A stretch of 6,102 bases of DNA from Gammaproteobacteria bacterium (GTDB lineage: Bacteria; Pseudomonadota; Gammaproteobacteria; Enterobacterales; GCA-2746155), in NCBI GenBank assembly GCA_024206355.1, contig JAAGZM010000166.1:1-6102 (forward strand), in the 5' to 3' direction. Position numbers and translations under genes: made by a program. Positions 1 through 5,768 of the stretch are shown piece by piece (within the stretch, counting starts at the first letter, position 1; each line of letters opens with the position of its first letter). The notes under the pieces are model-generated. The model saw only the letters and a program-made list of their open reading frames with translations. It was not told the origin of the DNA and ran no database searches.

Positions 1-35
1 ATATTATCAGAGTATTCGAGAATAAAATGAGCCAT
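1..35 (-). CDS. hpaF: 5-carboxymethyl-2-hydroxymuconate isomerase, N-terminal start only (runs off the window)
   Basis: Too short for an ORF listing, but recognisable. The minus strand from position 35 reads MAHFILEYSDN, then the first two bases of an Ile codon. This matches the known HpaF/CHMI N-terminus as I recall it from E. coli (MPHFIVECSDNI). The enzyme tautomerises 5-carboxymethyl-2-hydroxymuconate after the HpaE step. It lies 6 bases downstream of the hpaD stop, in the same frame, so the hpaD TGA blocks any start further upstream; only a rare ATT codon lies between. The ATG is therefore secure, though its ribosome binding site is weak (a GAAGA stretch about 11 bases upstream). Oddity: residue 2 is Ala (GCT), where CHMI and the wider tautomerase superfamily use Pro as the catalytic N-terminal residue after Met removal. 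The gene order hpaE-hpaD-hpaF is that of E. coli. The rest of the protein cannot be seen. Confidence 0.85.
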   Translation of the reverse strand, partial: MAHFILEYSDN

Positions 36-41
36 AATTGA

Positions 42-896
42 TCAATCTTCTACCGGGAAAATTGCATTGATTTGACCCGTACCTGAACTTCCAAAATAAG
101 GCGTTACAACCTCGGCCTTACCGGTATATTTATCCCAGCCCAATGCACCTAGCAGCATTACGGTGTCATGCATATTGCCTTCTCCATGACACTTTTCATT
201 ATATTCCGGAAGCATTGCTGTAAAGGTTTTCCAGTCTCCTTTTTCCCACATTTTTACAACCTGCTCATCCATTTGTTCCAGGAATGGGGACCAAACCTTG
301 TGTAGAAATTTATCGGCAACTCCATTCTGGGCAAAACGGTGAGATAAAGAACCAGAAGCAAATATGGCAACGGTGCCATCATATTTTTCTTCAATAGCTT
401 TTCTCAGCTCCCTACCTAAAATAACGCTATCAGCATGATCATGAACGGTACAAAATGCAGAAATTGAAACCACTTTAAAATGCTTGTCCTCATTCATGTA
501 TCTCATAGGTACGAGGGTGCCATACTCTATTTCCAGTGTCGTCGCATCATGAGCACGGGTATGAACGCCTGCTTCTGTTACTGCGTCTGCGATGATGTGA
601 CCAAGTTCAGAATTCCCTTCATATTCATAGGGCATATTCTTAATAAAATGCGGTAGCTCATTACTGGTATAAACACCTTTGAACTGTGGCGCATTATTGA
701 TGTGATAACCAGAGTTCACTAACCAGTGGGTATCAAATACCACCATTGTATCGACTCCCAACTCACGGCATCGTCGACCAATTTCCTGATGTCCTTTGAT
801 TGCCGCTTCCCGACAACCTTTATGCGGCCCATCGAACTCTGAAAGATACATGGAGGGTACATGTGTGATTTTTGCAGCTAAGGCTATTTTGCCCAT
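42..896 (-). CDS. hpaD: 3,4-dihydroxyphenylacetate (homoprotocatechuate) 2,3-dioxygenase, class III extradiol type
   Basis: Cytoplasmic Fe(II) ring-cleavage enzyme. It opens homoprotocatechuate to 5-carboxymethyl-2-hydroxymuconic semialdehyde, the substrate of HpaE. The 284-residue length is what is expected for the LigB-type HpaD (about 283 in E. coli). Seen in the protein: His12 (KITHVPS) and His57 (DTHW), at the positions of the two histidine metal ligands of LigB-like enzymes; Glu239 in HGEGNMHDT, the likely carboxylate ligand; and His186 in SGSLSHRF, the likely catalytic acid/base. The C-terminal stretch MHDTVMLLGALGWDKY is characteristic of this subfamily. The start is supported by AAAGGAG (905-911, minus strand), 8 bases upstream of the ATG. 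It is fourth in the operon, 24 bases after hpaE and 6 bases before hpaF. It should not be confused with the unrelated vicinal-oxygen-chelate type of homoprotocatechuate dioxygenase. Nothing looks broken. Confidence 0.93.
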   Translation of the reverse strand: MGKIALAAKITHVPSMYLSEFDGPHKGCREAAIKGHQEIGRRCRELGVDTMVVFDTHWLVNSGYHINNAPQFKGVYTSNELPHFIKNMPYEYEGNSELGHIIADAVTEAGVHTRAHDATTLEIEYGTLVPMRYMNEDKHFKVVSISAFCTVHDHADSVILGRELRKAIEEKYDGTVAIFASGSLSHRFAQNGVADKFLHKVWSPFLEQMDEQVVKMWEKGDWKTFTAMLPEYNEKCHGEGNMHDTVMLLGALGWDKYTGKAEVVTPYFGSSGTGQINAIFPVED

Positions 897-904
897 CTTA
901 ATTA

Positions 905-911
905 CTCCTTT
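905..911 (-). promoter_or_regulatory. Strong Shine-Dalgarno site for hpaD
   Basis: The minus strand reads AAAGGAG, 8 bases before the hpaD ATG at 896. It lies inside the 24-base gap after the hpaE stop. It is the best ribosome binding site among the operon genes for which hpaD has no overlapping upstream partner, consistent with independent initiation rather than translational coupling. Confidence 0.8.
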
Positions 912-920
912 AGTATATTT

Positions 921-2366
921 TTACCATTTCGGTATTCTATGTTGTCCCATACTCATACAAACGAACTTGGGTTCAGTAAAAACTTCGAAACTCCAGTGAC
1001 CGCCTTCCCGCCCGACTCCAGACCCTTTCGTTCCACCGAATGGCTGACGTAGATCTCTCACATTTTGACTGTTAACAAACACCATTCCTGCTTCAATAGC
1101 TTTTGAAACACGCAACGCTTTACTATTATTTTCAGTCCAGATATAGGAGGCCAGCCCATAGTTAATATCATTTGCAATGCTGATCGCATCCGCTTCGTCG
1201 TCGAAAGGAATCAAGCAGGCAACTGGGCCAAATATCTCTTCCTGGGATATACGCATCTTGTTGTCGACATCCGCAAAAACCGTGGGTTCAACCCAGTTTC
1301 CACCAGCAAGTTCACCGTCAAACTCTGGAACTCCTCCGCCACACACCAATCGTGCACCCTCTTCCTGACCAATACGAATATATTCGGTGACTTTTTCCCA
1401 GTGCTCTCGACTGATCATTGGGCCGATGATTGTAGACTCATCCAGAGGATCACCTACCTTGATATTGCGCGCACGGGCAGCAAATTTTTCGACAAATTCA
1501 TCATAGATAGAACGCTGCACAAGGATTCTGGATCCTGCTGTACAACGTTCCCCATTGACGGAAAAAATCATGAAAATAGCGGCATCTAGTGAACGCTCAG
1601 GATCTGCATCATCAAAAATGATAACGGGCGACTTTCCACCTAATTCCATTGAGTATTTCTTTAATCCGCCGCGTGACATGATCAATTCACCGGTAGCTGT
1701 ACTGCCGGTAAAAGAAATAGCACGTACATCAGGATGTCGTACAAGCGCATCGCCCGCCGTATGACCATAACCCTGAACCACGTTTAACACACCGGGAGGA
1801 ATTCCAGCTTCTAATGCCAGTTCTCCCAGTCGATTGGCAGTCATTGGTGATAGCTCGGACATTTTTAGCACTGCAGTATTGCCTAAAGCCAAACAGGGAG
1901 CCACTTTCCATGTTGCTGTCATGAAGGGTACGTTCCATGGTGAAATCAACCCGCAGACACCAACTGGCTCATAGGTGGTGTAATTAAGGTGCTCATCCGT
2001 GGAATAACACTCGCCATCCATGTGGGTACAGATTTCGGCAAAGAAATTAAAATTATGTGAAGCCCTAGGAATTAATGCCTTACCAGTCTGGTAAATAACC
2101 TGACCACTGTCCCGAGTTTCCATATCTGCAATTTCATGTACATGCTGATCGATTAATTCACCAAGCTTTCGCATCAGTCGCGCACGCTCTGCAGCAGGCA
2201 AACCTGACCATTTCGGAAAAGCTGCCTTCGCTGCAGCCACCGCCATGTTGATTTCTTTTTCACCACCAGAAGCAACCTGTGTAATTACCTTGCCAGTTGC
2301 AGGATTAATAGTGTCAAAGCTCTCTTCGCTGGCAATTTTCTCGCCGTTAATAATATGTTTTATCAT
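921..2366 (-). CDS. hpaE: 5-carboxymethyl-2-hydroxymuconate semialdehyde dehydrogenase
   Basis: NAD-dependent aldehyde dehydrogenase. It oxidises the HpaD ring-fission product to 5-carboxymethyl-2-hydroxymuconate. At 481 residues it is a full-length ALDH. Seen in the protein: the oxyanion-hole Asn145 in SPWNVPF; Lys168 (VLKMSE) and GSTATG (221-226) of the Rossmann cofactor site; the general base Glu241 in MELGGKSP; the catalytic Cys275 in NGERCTAGSR; and Glu377 in EEIFGPV. The N-terminal strand (HIINGE...INPATG) and the C-terminal RQPFGGTKGSGVGREGG segment are typical. The ALDH family is broad, so the specific substrate is assigned from context: it sits between hpaG2 and hpaD in the standard hpa order. 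Its ATG shares one base with the hpaG2 stop (TGATG), and no strong ribosome binding site precedes it, so translation is probably coupled to hpaG2. No frameshift or missing active-site residue is seen. Confidence 0.93.
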   Translation of the reverse strand: MIKHIINGEKIASEESFDTINPATGKVITQVASGGEKEINMAVAAAKAAFPKWSGLPAAERARLMRKLGELIDQHVHEIADMETRDSGQVIYQTGKALIPRASHNFNFFAEICTHMDGECYSTDEHLNYTTYEPVGVCGLISPWNVPFMTATWKVAPCLALGNTAVLKMSELSPMTANRLGELALEAGIPPGVLNVVQGYGHTAGDALVRHPDVRAISFTGSTATGELIMSRGGLKKYSMELGGKSPVIIFDDADPERSLDAAIFMIFSVNGERCTAGSRILVQRSIYDEFVEKFAARARNIKVGDPLDESTIIGPMISREHWEKVTEYIRIGQEEGARLVCGGGVPEFDGELAGGNWVEPTVFADVDNKMRISQEEIFGPVACLIPFDDEADAISIANDINYGLASYIWTENNSKALRVSKAIEAGMVFVNSQNVRDLRQPFGGTKGSGVGREGGHWSFEVFTEPKFVCMSMGQHRIPKW

Positions 2367-3127
2367 CAGTTATTCTCAAACCAGGTTTCATCATCTACGA
2401 TGGTGTTTATTAATTGTCCAATGCCCTCAATTTCAGTGATTACTTCATCACCTGCCTTGACATCAGCTAGTCCTTTTGGAGTACCGGTTAAAATAATATC
2501 ACCGGGATTCAAAGTCATAAATTCAGACAGATATTCAATAAGAAAGGGAATGTCGAAAATCATGTCACTGGTGCTCCCTTCCTGGGTTTTCTCACCATTG
2601 ACATAAGTGCGTAATGTTAAATTCATCGGGTCCTGAATATCGTCACGGTCTACTAGCCAAGGGCCAATAGGTGTACAAAAATCCCGGTTTTTTACCCGTA
2701 GATTCGGACGGTAAAAATTTTCTAGATAATCACGAATAGCATAATCATTACCGATGGTATAACCGGCTACATGATTATAAGCCGAGTCCCTACTGATGTT
2801 TTTTCCTGACTTGCCGATTACCACTGCCAATTCACACTCGTAATGCATATAGGTGGCATCCCCAGGACGGCGTGTCTGAGCCCTATGTCCAGTAAAGGCA
2901 TTACCGCCTTTTAGAAAAACCAGTGGTTTATCGGGTGCCTTAAAATCAAGCTCTGATGCGTGATCAGCATAATTAAGACCCAAAGCGAATACAGTGCCAG
3001 GTTCTACCGGTGGTAACCAGCTAGCTTGCTCTTCATTTACCAAACAGTTATTGCCAAGATCCAACTGTCCATTGTTTTCGGTTACCGCCTGAATGACCCC
3101 ATTTTTAAAAATTCTACCGTGTTTCAT
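2366..3127 (-). CDS. hpaG2: Homoprotocatechuate pathway decarboxylase/isomerase, C-terminal-type subunit (FAH family)
   Basis: Fumarylacetoacetate hydrolase-fold enzyme. It corresponds to the C-terminal half of E. coli HpaG (HpcE), which decarboxylates 5-oxopent-3-ene-1,2,5-tricarboxylate and isomerises the product. At 253 residues it is a complete single FAH domain with a short N-terminal lead. Seen: FALGLNYADHASEL (48-60), the metal-binding Glu97 and Glu99 in MHYECELAVVIG, Asp128 in GYTIGNDYAIRD, then ENFYRPNLRVKNRD, EFMTLNPGD and TGTPKGLADVKAGD, all hallmark segments of HpaG2. The ATG overlaps the hpaG1 stop by 4 bases (ATGA). GGAGGT (3133-3138, minus strand) lies 5 bases upstream, so the start is well supported and coupled to hpaG1. 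In E. coli this domain is fused to HpaG1; here the two probably associate as separate subunits (inference). Confidence 0.92.
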   Translation of the reverse strand: MKHGRIFKNGVIQAVTENNGQLDLGNNCLVNEEQASWLPPVEPGTVFALGLNYADHASELDFKAPDKPLVFLKGGNAFTGHRAQTRRPGDATYMHYECELAVVIGKSGKNISRDSAYNHVAGYTIGNDYAIRDYLENFYRPNLRVKNRDFCTPIGPWLVDRDDIQDPMNLTLRTYVNGEKTQEGSTSDMIFDIPFLIEYLSEFMTLNPGDIILTGTPKGLADVKAGDEVITEIEGIGQLINTIVDDETWFENN

Positions 3128-3804
3128 TGGCCACCTCCAGATTGAGATAAAGTGAAAGAAACTTCACTCAATCCATTAATACTGATGCTGACCTGATCAC
3201 CAACTTTGGCTTTAGGGGCCTTATAGGTCACCCCAATCAGTAGCATATCGCCAGGTCGAAGGGTCATGAATTCTGTCACATCAACAAGCAACTGAGCTGC
3301 TGATCGGACTTGTTGGTTCAATCTTTTAGTGGCAACTTCTGCACCATTAATCGAAATCGTCAACTCCAGATCTTCCACAGATAAATCGACTAACGGGATA
3401 ACCTGATTCGATACCGGACAGGCTCCGTCAAAACATTTTTCACGGATTGCAGGGCGATAATAACTATCATGGGGCAACGATAGATCAGCAACCAAAACTC
3501 CTCCTGCAATATCTAACAGTGCACTAACAAGCGATACCCGACTCATAGTTTTAGCGGCAAGCAATCCTATGGTAGCCCCGATTTCCACTTCTTCCTCACC
3601 CGCTGGTAGAGTCACTATTGCCCCGTTATCGACCAGCGTATTTTGTGGTTTGATGTACAACACAGGAGCTTTTGGTGCTTGATTATAAGGTGGCTGTTCA
3701 AGTTGATCACCCAGTGCCTGTAATGAAGGCTTGTCGTTCAAGACTACTCCATAAATTGTAGAGTCACTGGTTCTGATTTGATTGGTTAAATTATGTTGAG
3801 TCAT
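3124..3804 (-). CDS. hpaG1: Homoprotocatechuate pathway decarboxylase/isomerase, N-terminal-type subunit (FAH family)
   Basis: First gene of the catabolic operon. Its 226 residues match the N-terminal half of E. coli HpaG: YGVVLND (18-24), a VLYIKPQNT segment (48-56), SLPHDSYYRPAIREKC (109-124) with DGACPV following, EFMTLRPGDMLLIG (178-191) and KVGDQVSISINGLSEV near the end. Its partner HpaG2 is encoded immediately downstream with a 4-base overlap. Glu72, Glu74 (EEVEIGATIG) and Asp107 (VADLSLP) fall at the positions of the FAH metal ligands when aligned to HpaG2 Glu97, Glu99 and Asp128. About 16 residues precede the family core. The ATG is the only plausible start, yet it has no clear ribosome binding site, only an A/T-rich leader of about 40 bases from the predicted transcription start. 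Which of the two reactions each subunit performs cannot be told from sequence alone. Confidence 0.88.
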   Translation of the reverse strand: MTQHNLTNQIRTSDSTIYGVVLNDKPSLQALGDQLEQPPYNQAPKAPVLYIKPQNTLVDNGAIVTLPAGEEEVEIGATIGLLAAKTMSRVSLVSALLDIAGGVLVADLSLPHDSYYRPAIREKCFDGACPVSNQVIPLVDLSVEDLELTISINGAEVATKRLNQQVRSAAQLLVDVTEFMTLRPGDMLLIGVTYKAPKAKVGDQVSISINGLSEVSFTLSQSGGGQ

Positions 3805-3836
3805 ATATATTTTATTTTCTAATGAATGAATTATTT

Positions 3837-3850
3837 ACTAATATGTTAGC
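3837..3850. promoter_or_regulatory. Imperfect palindrome, probable second HpaR operator
   Basis: ACTAATATGTTAGC differs from the perfect site at 3860-3873 at 2 of 14 positions, and 5 of its 7 base pairs are symmetric. Similarity extends outward as TTACTAA on the left of both copies. The centres are 23 bp apart, a little over two helical turns. It covers the predicted transcription start of the catabolic operon. It is likely a weaker co-operating site. Confidence 0.6.
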
Positions 3851-3851
3851 A

Positions 3852-3880
3852 ATATTATTACTAACATGTTAGTGTGTCAA
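3852..3880 (-). promoter_or_regulatory. Sigma70 promoter of the hpaG1-G2-E-D-F operon
   Basis: On the minus strand there is a perfect -35 box TTGACA (3875-3880), a 17-base spacer (3858-3874), then TAATAT (3852-3857) as the -10. Transcription would start near 3845, leaving a leader of about 40 bases before the hpaG1 ATG at 3804. The spacer contains the perfect palindrome at 3860-3873, so a bound repressor would exclude RNA polymerase. The start site itself lies inside the second, imperfect palindrome. Confidence 0.78.
3860..3873. promoter_or_regulatory. Perfect 14-bp palindrome, probable HpaR operator (primary site)
   Basis: ACTAACATGTTAGT equals its own reverse complement. It sits between the -35 and -10 boxes of the hpaG1 promoter, and also where the -35 region of the first hpaR promoter would fall. 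This placement suits a MarR-type homodimer repressing the operon and itself. That HpaR is the binding protein is inferred from its divergent position; E. coli HpaR is known to act this way. Confidence 0.7.
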
Positions 3881-3881
3881 G

Positions 3882-3890
3882 TGTTATAAT
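3882..3890 (+). promoter_or_regulatory. Upstream extended -10 promoter element of hpaR
   Basis: TGTTATAAT is a consensus extended -10 (TGnTATAAT). The expected start would be near 3897. The matching -35 position falls inside the operator at 3860-3873 and has no good TTGACA match. It is only 4 bases from the -35 box of the divergent operon promoter, so the two promoters overlap face to back. Confidence 0.6.
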
Positions 3891-3897
3891 TAATTCG

Positions 3898-3906
3898 TGT
3901 TATAAT
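3898..3906 (+). promoter_or_regulatory. Downstream extended -10 promoter element of hpaR
   Basis: Second exact copy of TGTTATAAT, created by the 16-bp duplication. The expected start near 3913 would give an untranslated leader of about 25 bases to the ATG at 3938. It has no recognisable -35 box, and lies further from the palindromic operators than the first copy. Confidence 0.5.
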
Positions 3907-3937
3907 TAATTCGATGTATATTTGACCAGTGATTTTT

Positions 3938-4399
3938 ATGAAATTACCCATACTAAAAAGAAACCTCCCTCTGCTATTGGCGCAAGTTCGTGAAAATGTC
4001 ATCACACACTTTCGCCCCATACTTAACCATTTTGGTTTAACCGAACAACAATGGAGAGTACTACGGGTGTTGCACGAACGATCTTCAGCAGAACCCAGAG
4101 AATTATGCGAACTCTGTCAGATATTGAGTGCCAGTATGCCTCGCATTTTAAGAAAACTTGAAGAGATTGGATTAATTGAGCGTCAACCTATTGAAGGTGA
4201 TAAACGCAGGATCAAAATATTATTGTCTGAACAAAGTAAAGAGATGATGTATGAAATCATCCCATTGATTGAAAAGCAGTATAAATTGCTTAAGCAAGCC
4301 TGGGGAAATGAACTGATTGAACAACTCTATAAGACGATTGATGACTGTTTAGCGATCAAATATATCCAAGTAGAACGAATAAAACTGCCCGGAAAATAA
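3938..4399 (+). CDS. hpaR: MarR-family regulator of homoprotocatechuate catabolism
   Basis: Winged-helix dimeric repressor of 153 residues, the normal size for HpaR/MarR proteins. Divergent from the hpa operon, it is the expected controller; in E. coli HpaR represses the operon until a pathway aromatic is bound. The protein matches HpaR in VRENVITHFRPILNHFGLTEQQWRVLRVL (17-45; E. coli has a similar ...YFRPIVKRHNLTEQQWRIVRIL). Next come a helix-turn-helix around 52-80, with recognition helix near SASMPRILRKLEEIGL, and the wing PIEGDKRRIKILLSE (84-98) with the typical Asp-x-Arg. The C-terminal helices (about 100-145) would form the dimer interface. Start choice: an in-frame GTG at 3929 would add MIF, but the ATG at 3938 places the N-terminus where relatives begin; neither has a strong ribosome binding site. 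No obvious terminator follows, and the next gene starts 50 bases on in the same direction. Confidence 0.87.
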   Translation: MKLPILKRNLPLLLAQVRENVITHFRPILNHFGLTEQQWRVLRVLHERSSAEPRELCELCQILSASMPRILRKLEEIGLIERQPIEGDKRRIKILLSEQSKEMMYEIIPLIEKQYKLLKQAWGNELIEQLYKTIDDCLAIKYIQVERIKLPGK

Positions 4400-4436
4400 A
4401 TTTGTAAAGAACTAGATTAACGAACATCCATTGAAC

Positions 4437-4442
4437 GAGGAA
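4437..4442 (+). promoter_or_regulatory. Ribosome binding site deciding the start of the metallo-hydrolase gene
   Basis: GAGGAA lies 7 bases before the ATG at 4450. A competing ATG at 4446 opens only a two-codon frame (ATG TAT GAA TAA ends at once), so 4450 is the true start and is also the one that yields a clean signal peptide. Confidence 0.7.
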
Positions 4443-4449
4443 GTTATGT

Positions 4450-5376
4450 ATGAATAATTTAAGATGTTTTTTTATTAGTACAGTATTTATGTTGGTATGT
4501 ACCAATCTAAATGCAGAGTGGCAACCATCTAAAATTACACAAGTTGCCATGTTAGGAACAGGTACGCCTGAAGTTAATCCAGAACGCTCTGGACCTTCTT
4601 TGGCGATTATCGTAAATGATACACCTTATATTGTGGATTTTGGTCCCGGTGTTGTTCGCCGTGCAGCCGCTTTAACGCCTAGGTATGGTGGAAAGGTCAA
4701 AGCCTTAACACCAAAAAATATCAAAACAGCATTTCTTACTCACCTGCATTCTGATCATACTGTGGGCTATCCTGATTTGATCTTTACCCCTTGGACTTTG
4801 GAACGTAACTCACCTTTAAGAGTTGTAGGACCAGAAGGCATAGAGTCAATGACAAAACATATTCTCAAAGCCTATGACCATGATATTAAATACCGACTCT
4901 ATGGTGCTGAACCTGCTAATAATAAGGGCTGGCGTGTCGATGTAACGACTATAAATAAAGATGGACTTGTCTATCAAGATGAAAATGTAAAGGTTGAAGC
5001 TTTTAAGGTGAAACATGGTAGCTGGCCTAATGCCTACGGATATCGTTTTACTACACCAGATAAAGTCATTGTTATTTCAGGCGATGCTGCGAAAACAGAG
5101 AAGATAGCTGAATATGCGAAAGGTGCAGACATGTTGATCCATGAGGTGTTCAGTGATGAAGGTTGTGATTTTGAGGGTCAGTTTTGGTGTAATTATCACC
5201 GACAAAATCATACATCAACCTATGAATTAGCTGATATAGCTAATAAGGCAATGCCGAAATTACTGGTGTTATACCATGTATTATTTTTGGGACATACTGA
5301 AGAAGAACTACTCAAAGAAATCCGGAGTCGCTACAAAGGCGATGTAATCATGAGTCAAGATTTAGACGTTTATTAG
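4450..5376 (+). CDS. Exported metallo-beta-lactamase-fold hydrolase (RNase Z / arylsulfatase-like subgroup)
   Basis: 308 residues. The N-terminus has a short charged part (MNNLR), a hydrophobic core (CFFISTVFMLVC) and an Ala-type cleavage site after LNA (residue 22, before EW), so it is probably exported by Sec to the periplasm. The -1 residue before Cys17 is Val, which does not fit a lipobox. Mature domain: LGTGTP (35-40), then the metal motif HLHSDH (98-103), His189 (VKHGSWP), Asp212 (SGDAA), His231 (IHEVF), His254 in NHTSTYEL and His276 (LYHVLF). The HxHxDH...H...D...H set, with an HxT-like segment before the last His, is the pattern of the RNase Z/ElaC and AtsA-type arylsulfatase branch, so two zinc ions are expected. 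An exported protein is unlikely to process tRNA; a small-molecule ester or sulfate-ester substrate is more plausible, but the sequence does not name it. It lies 50 bases downstream of hpaR on the same strand and might be co-transcribed. It is not a known hpa pathway gene. Confidence 0.82.
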   Translation: MNNLRCFFISTVFMLVCTNLNAEWQPSKITQVAMLGTGTPEVNPERSGPSLAIIVNDTPYIVDFGPGVVRRAAALTPRYGGKVKALTPKNIKTAFLTHLHSDHTVGYPDLIFTPWTLERNSPLRVVGPEGIESMTKHILKAYDHDIKYRLYGAEPANNKGWRVDVTTINKDGLVYQDENVKVEAFKVKHGSWPNAYGYRFTTPDKVIVISGDAAKTEKIAEYAKGADMLIHEVFSDEGCDFEGQFWCNYHRQNHTSTYELADIANKAMPKLLVLYHVLFLGHTEEELLKEIRSRYKGDVIMSQDLDVY

Positions 5377-5546
5377 GTATTGTCAACTTGTTGAAATTGA
5401 TTGAAACAAGATATCAATATTTCCTTTAAATCATATTCTGGACAGGGCCTGCCCCATGAACGCAGTGAGTGCTTTGGGTACAGCTAACCCTTTCCCATTC
5501 AACAAAAGATCTGTCCCGTAATATTCTGTAATTCTTTGCTTTCATC
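5377..5546. other. Intergenic stretch without a convincing gene
   Basis: Both strands are broken by stops. The longest readable piece is a 39-codon minus-strand frame starting near 5545, with no family I recognise. A weak hairpin-like pair CTTGTT (5387-5392) / AACAAG (5405-5410) follows the hydrolase gene but lacks a G+C-rich stem and a T-run, so no intrinsic terminator can be claimed. The stretch does not encode the missing upstream part of the transposase found at 5786. Confidence 0.6.
5433..5528. repeat. Short segment flanked by 8-bp direct repeats, possible small palindromic element
   Basis: ATATTCTG occurs at 5433-5440 and 5521-5528, flanking 80 bases. Near its borders lie GGACAG (5440-5445) and CTGTCC (5511-5516), which are inverted copies. 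This resembles a small repetitive intergenic element with a target duplication, but 8-bp and 6-bp matches in A/T-rich DNA can arise by chance. Confidence 0.25.
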
Positions 5547-5565
5547 ATCCTAGAATCCTCAGTTG
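5547..5565 (+). repeat. Left terminal inverted repeat of the 241-bp element
   Basis: 19 bases with a perfect reverse-complement partner at 5769-5787. A chance match of this length within about 240 bases is very unlikely. Confidence 0.9.
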
Positions 5566-5768
5566 GACGCGTTTGAGTGTGTGTTTTTTAGGCTTAGTGG
5601 CGCCGACTAAAAAGCCGTTCATAGTCATTCTATGTAAGGCTTTTGCAGTCAAGTCAATAAGTCTAAAAAACGTGCAATCAAATGTGTAGGCAAACTCACT
5701 CAATGGGTGAATACTAATCCTTCTGTAAGTTGCTGTTTTGAAATAAATAACCATAAGTCAGAGCCGGT

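Larger units (their letters stand above)
3881..3912 (+). repeat. 16-bp perfect tandem duplication in the hpaR promoter
   Basis: The unit GTGTTATAATTAATTC occurs at 3881-3896 and again, with no change, at 3897-3912. The base after the second copy (G) also matches the start of the unit. Each copy carries a complete extended -10 element, so the duplication doubles the core promoter of hpaR. Confidence 0.95.

Noticed and set aside
1729..1938. Minus-strand 69-codon frame inside hpaE.
   Set aside because: It overlaps a full-length, intact aldehyde dehydrogenase on the same strand in another frame and its low-complexity sequence matches nothing; it is a shadow frame.
3881..3912. CRISPR-like or iteron-like repeats.
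   Set aside because: Only two abutting units without spacers, placed exactly on the hpaR -10 region; a promoter duplication explains them.
3929..3937. GTG at 3929 as the hpaR start.
   Set aside because: It adds only three residues not expected from relatives, and it has no better ribosome binding site than the ATG at 3938; kept only as an alternative.
4446..4457. ATG at 4446 as the hydrolase start.
   Set aside because: It reaches a stop after three codons; the ATG at 4450 has the ribosome binding site at the right distance.
4450..4503. Lipoprotein signal with Cys17 as the lipidated residue in the hydrolase.
   Set aside because: The residue before Cys17 is Val and there is a good Ala-type cleavage site at residue 22, so a standard signal peptide fits better.
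4356..4550. Minus-strand 64-codon frame across the hpaR-hydrolase gap.
   Set aside because: It overlaps the end of hpaR and the signal-peptide region of the hydrolase; the hydrophobic content is the antisense of A/T-rich coding DNA.
5387..5410. Possible intrinsic terminator after the hydrolase gene (CTTGTT/AACAAG).
   Set aside because: The stem is only 6 bp and A/T-rich, the loop is 12 bases, and no T-run follows; it does not meet the usual pattern.
5545..5754. 69-codon minus-strand frame as a separate real gene.
   Set aside because: It lies wholly within the inverted-repeat element, has no recognisable domain or clear ribosome binding site, and is described with the element instead.
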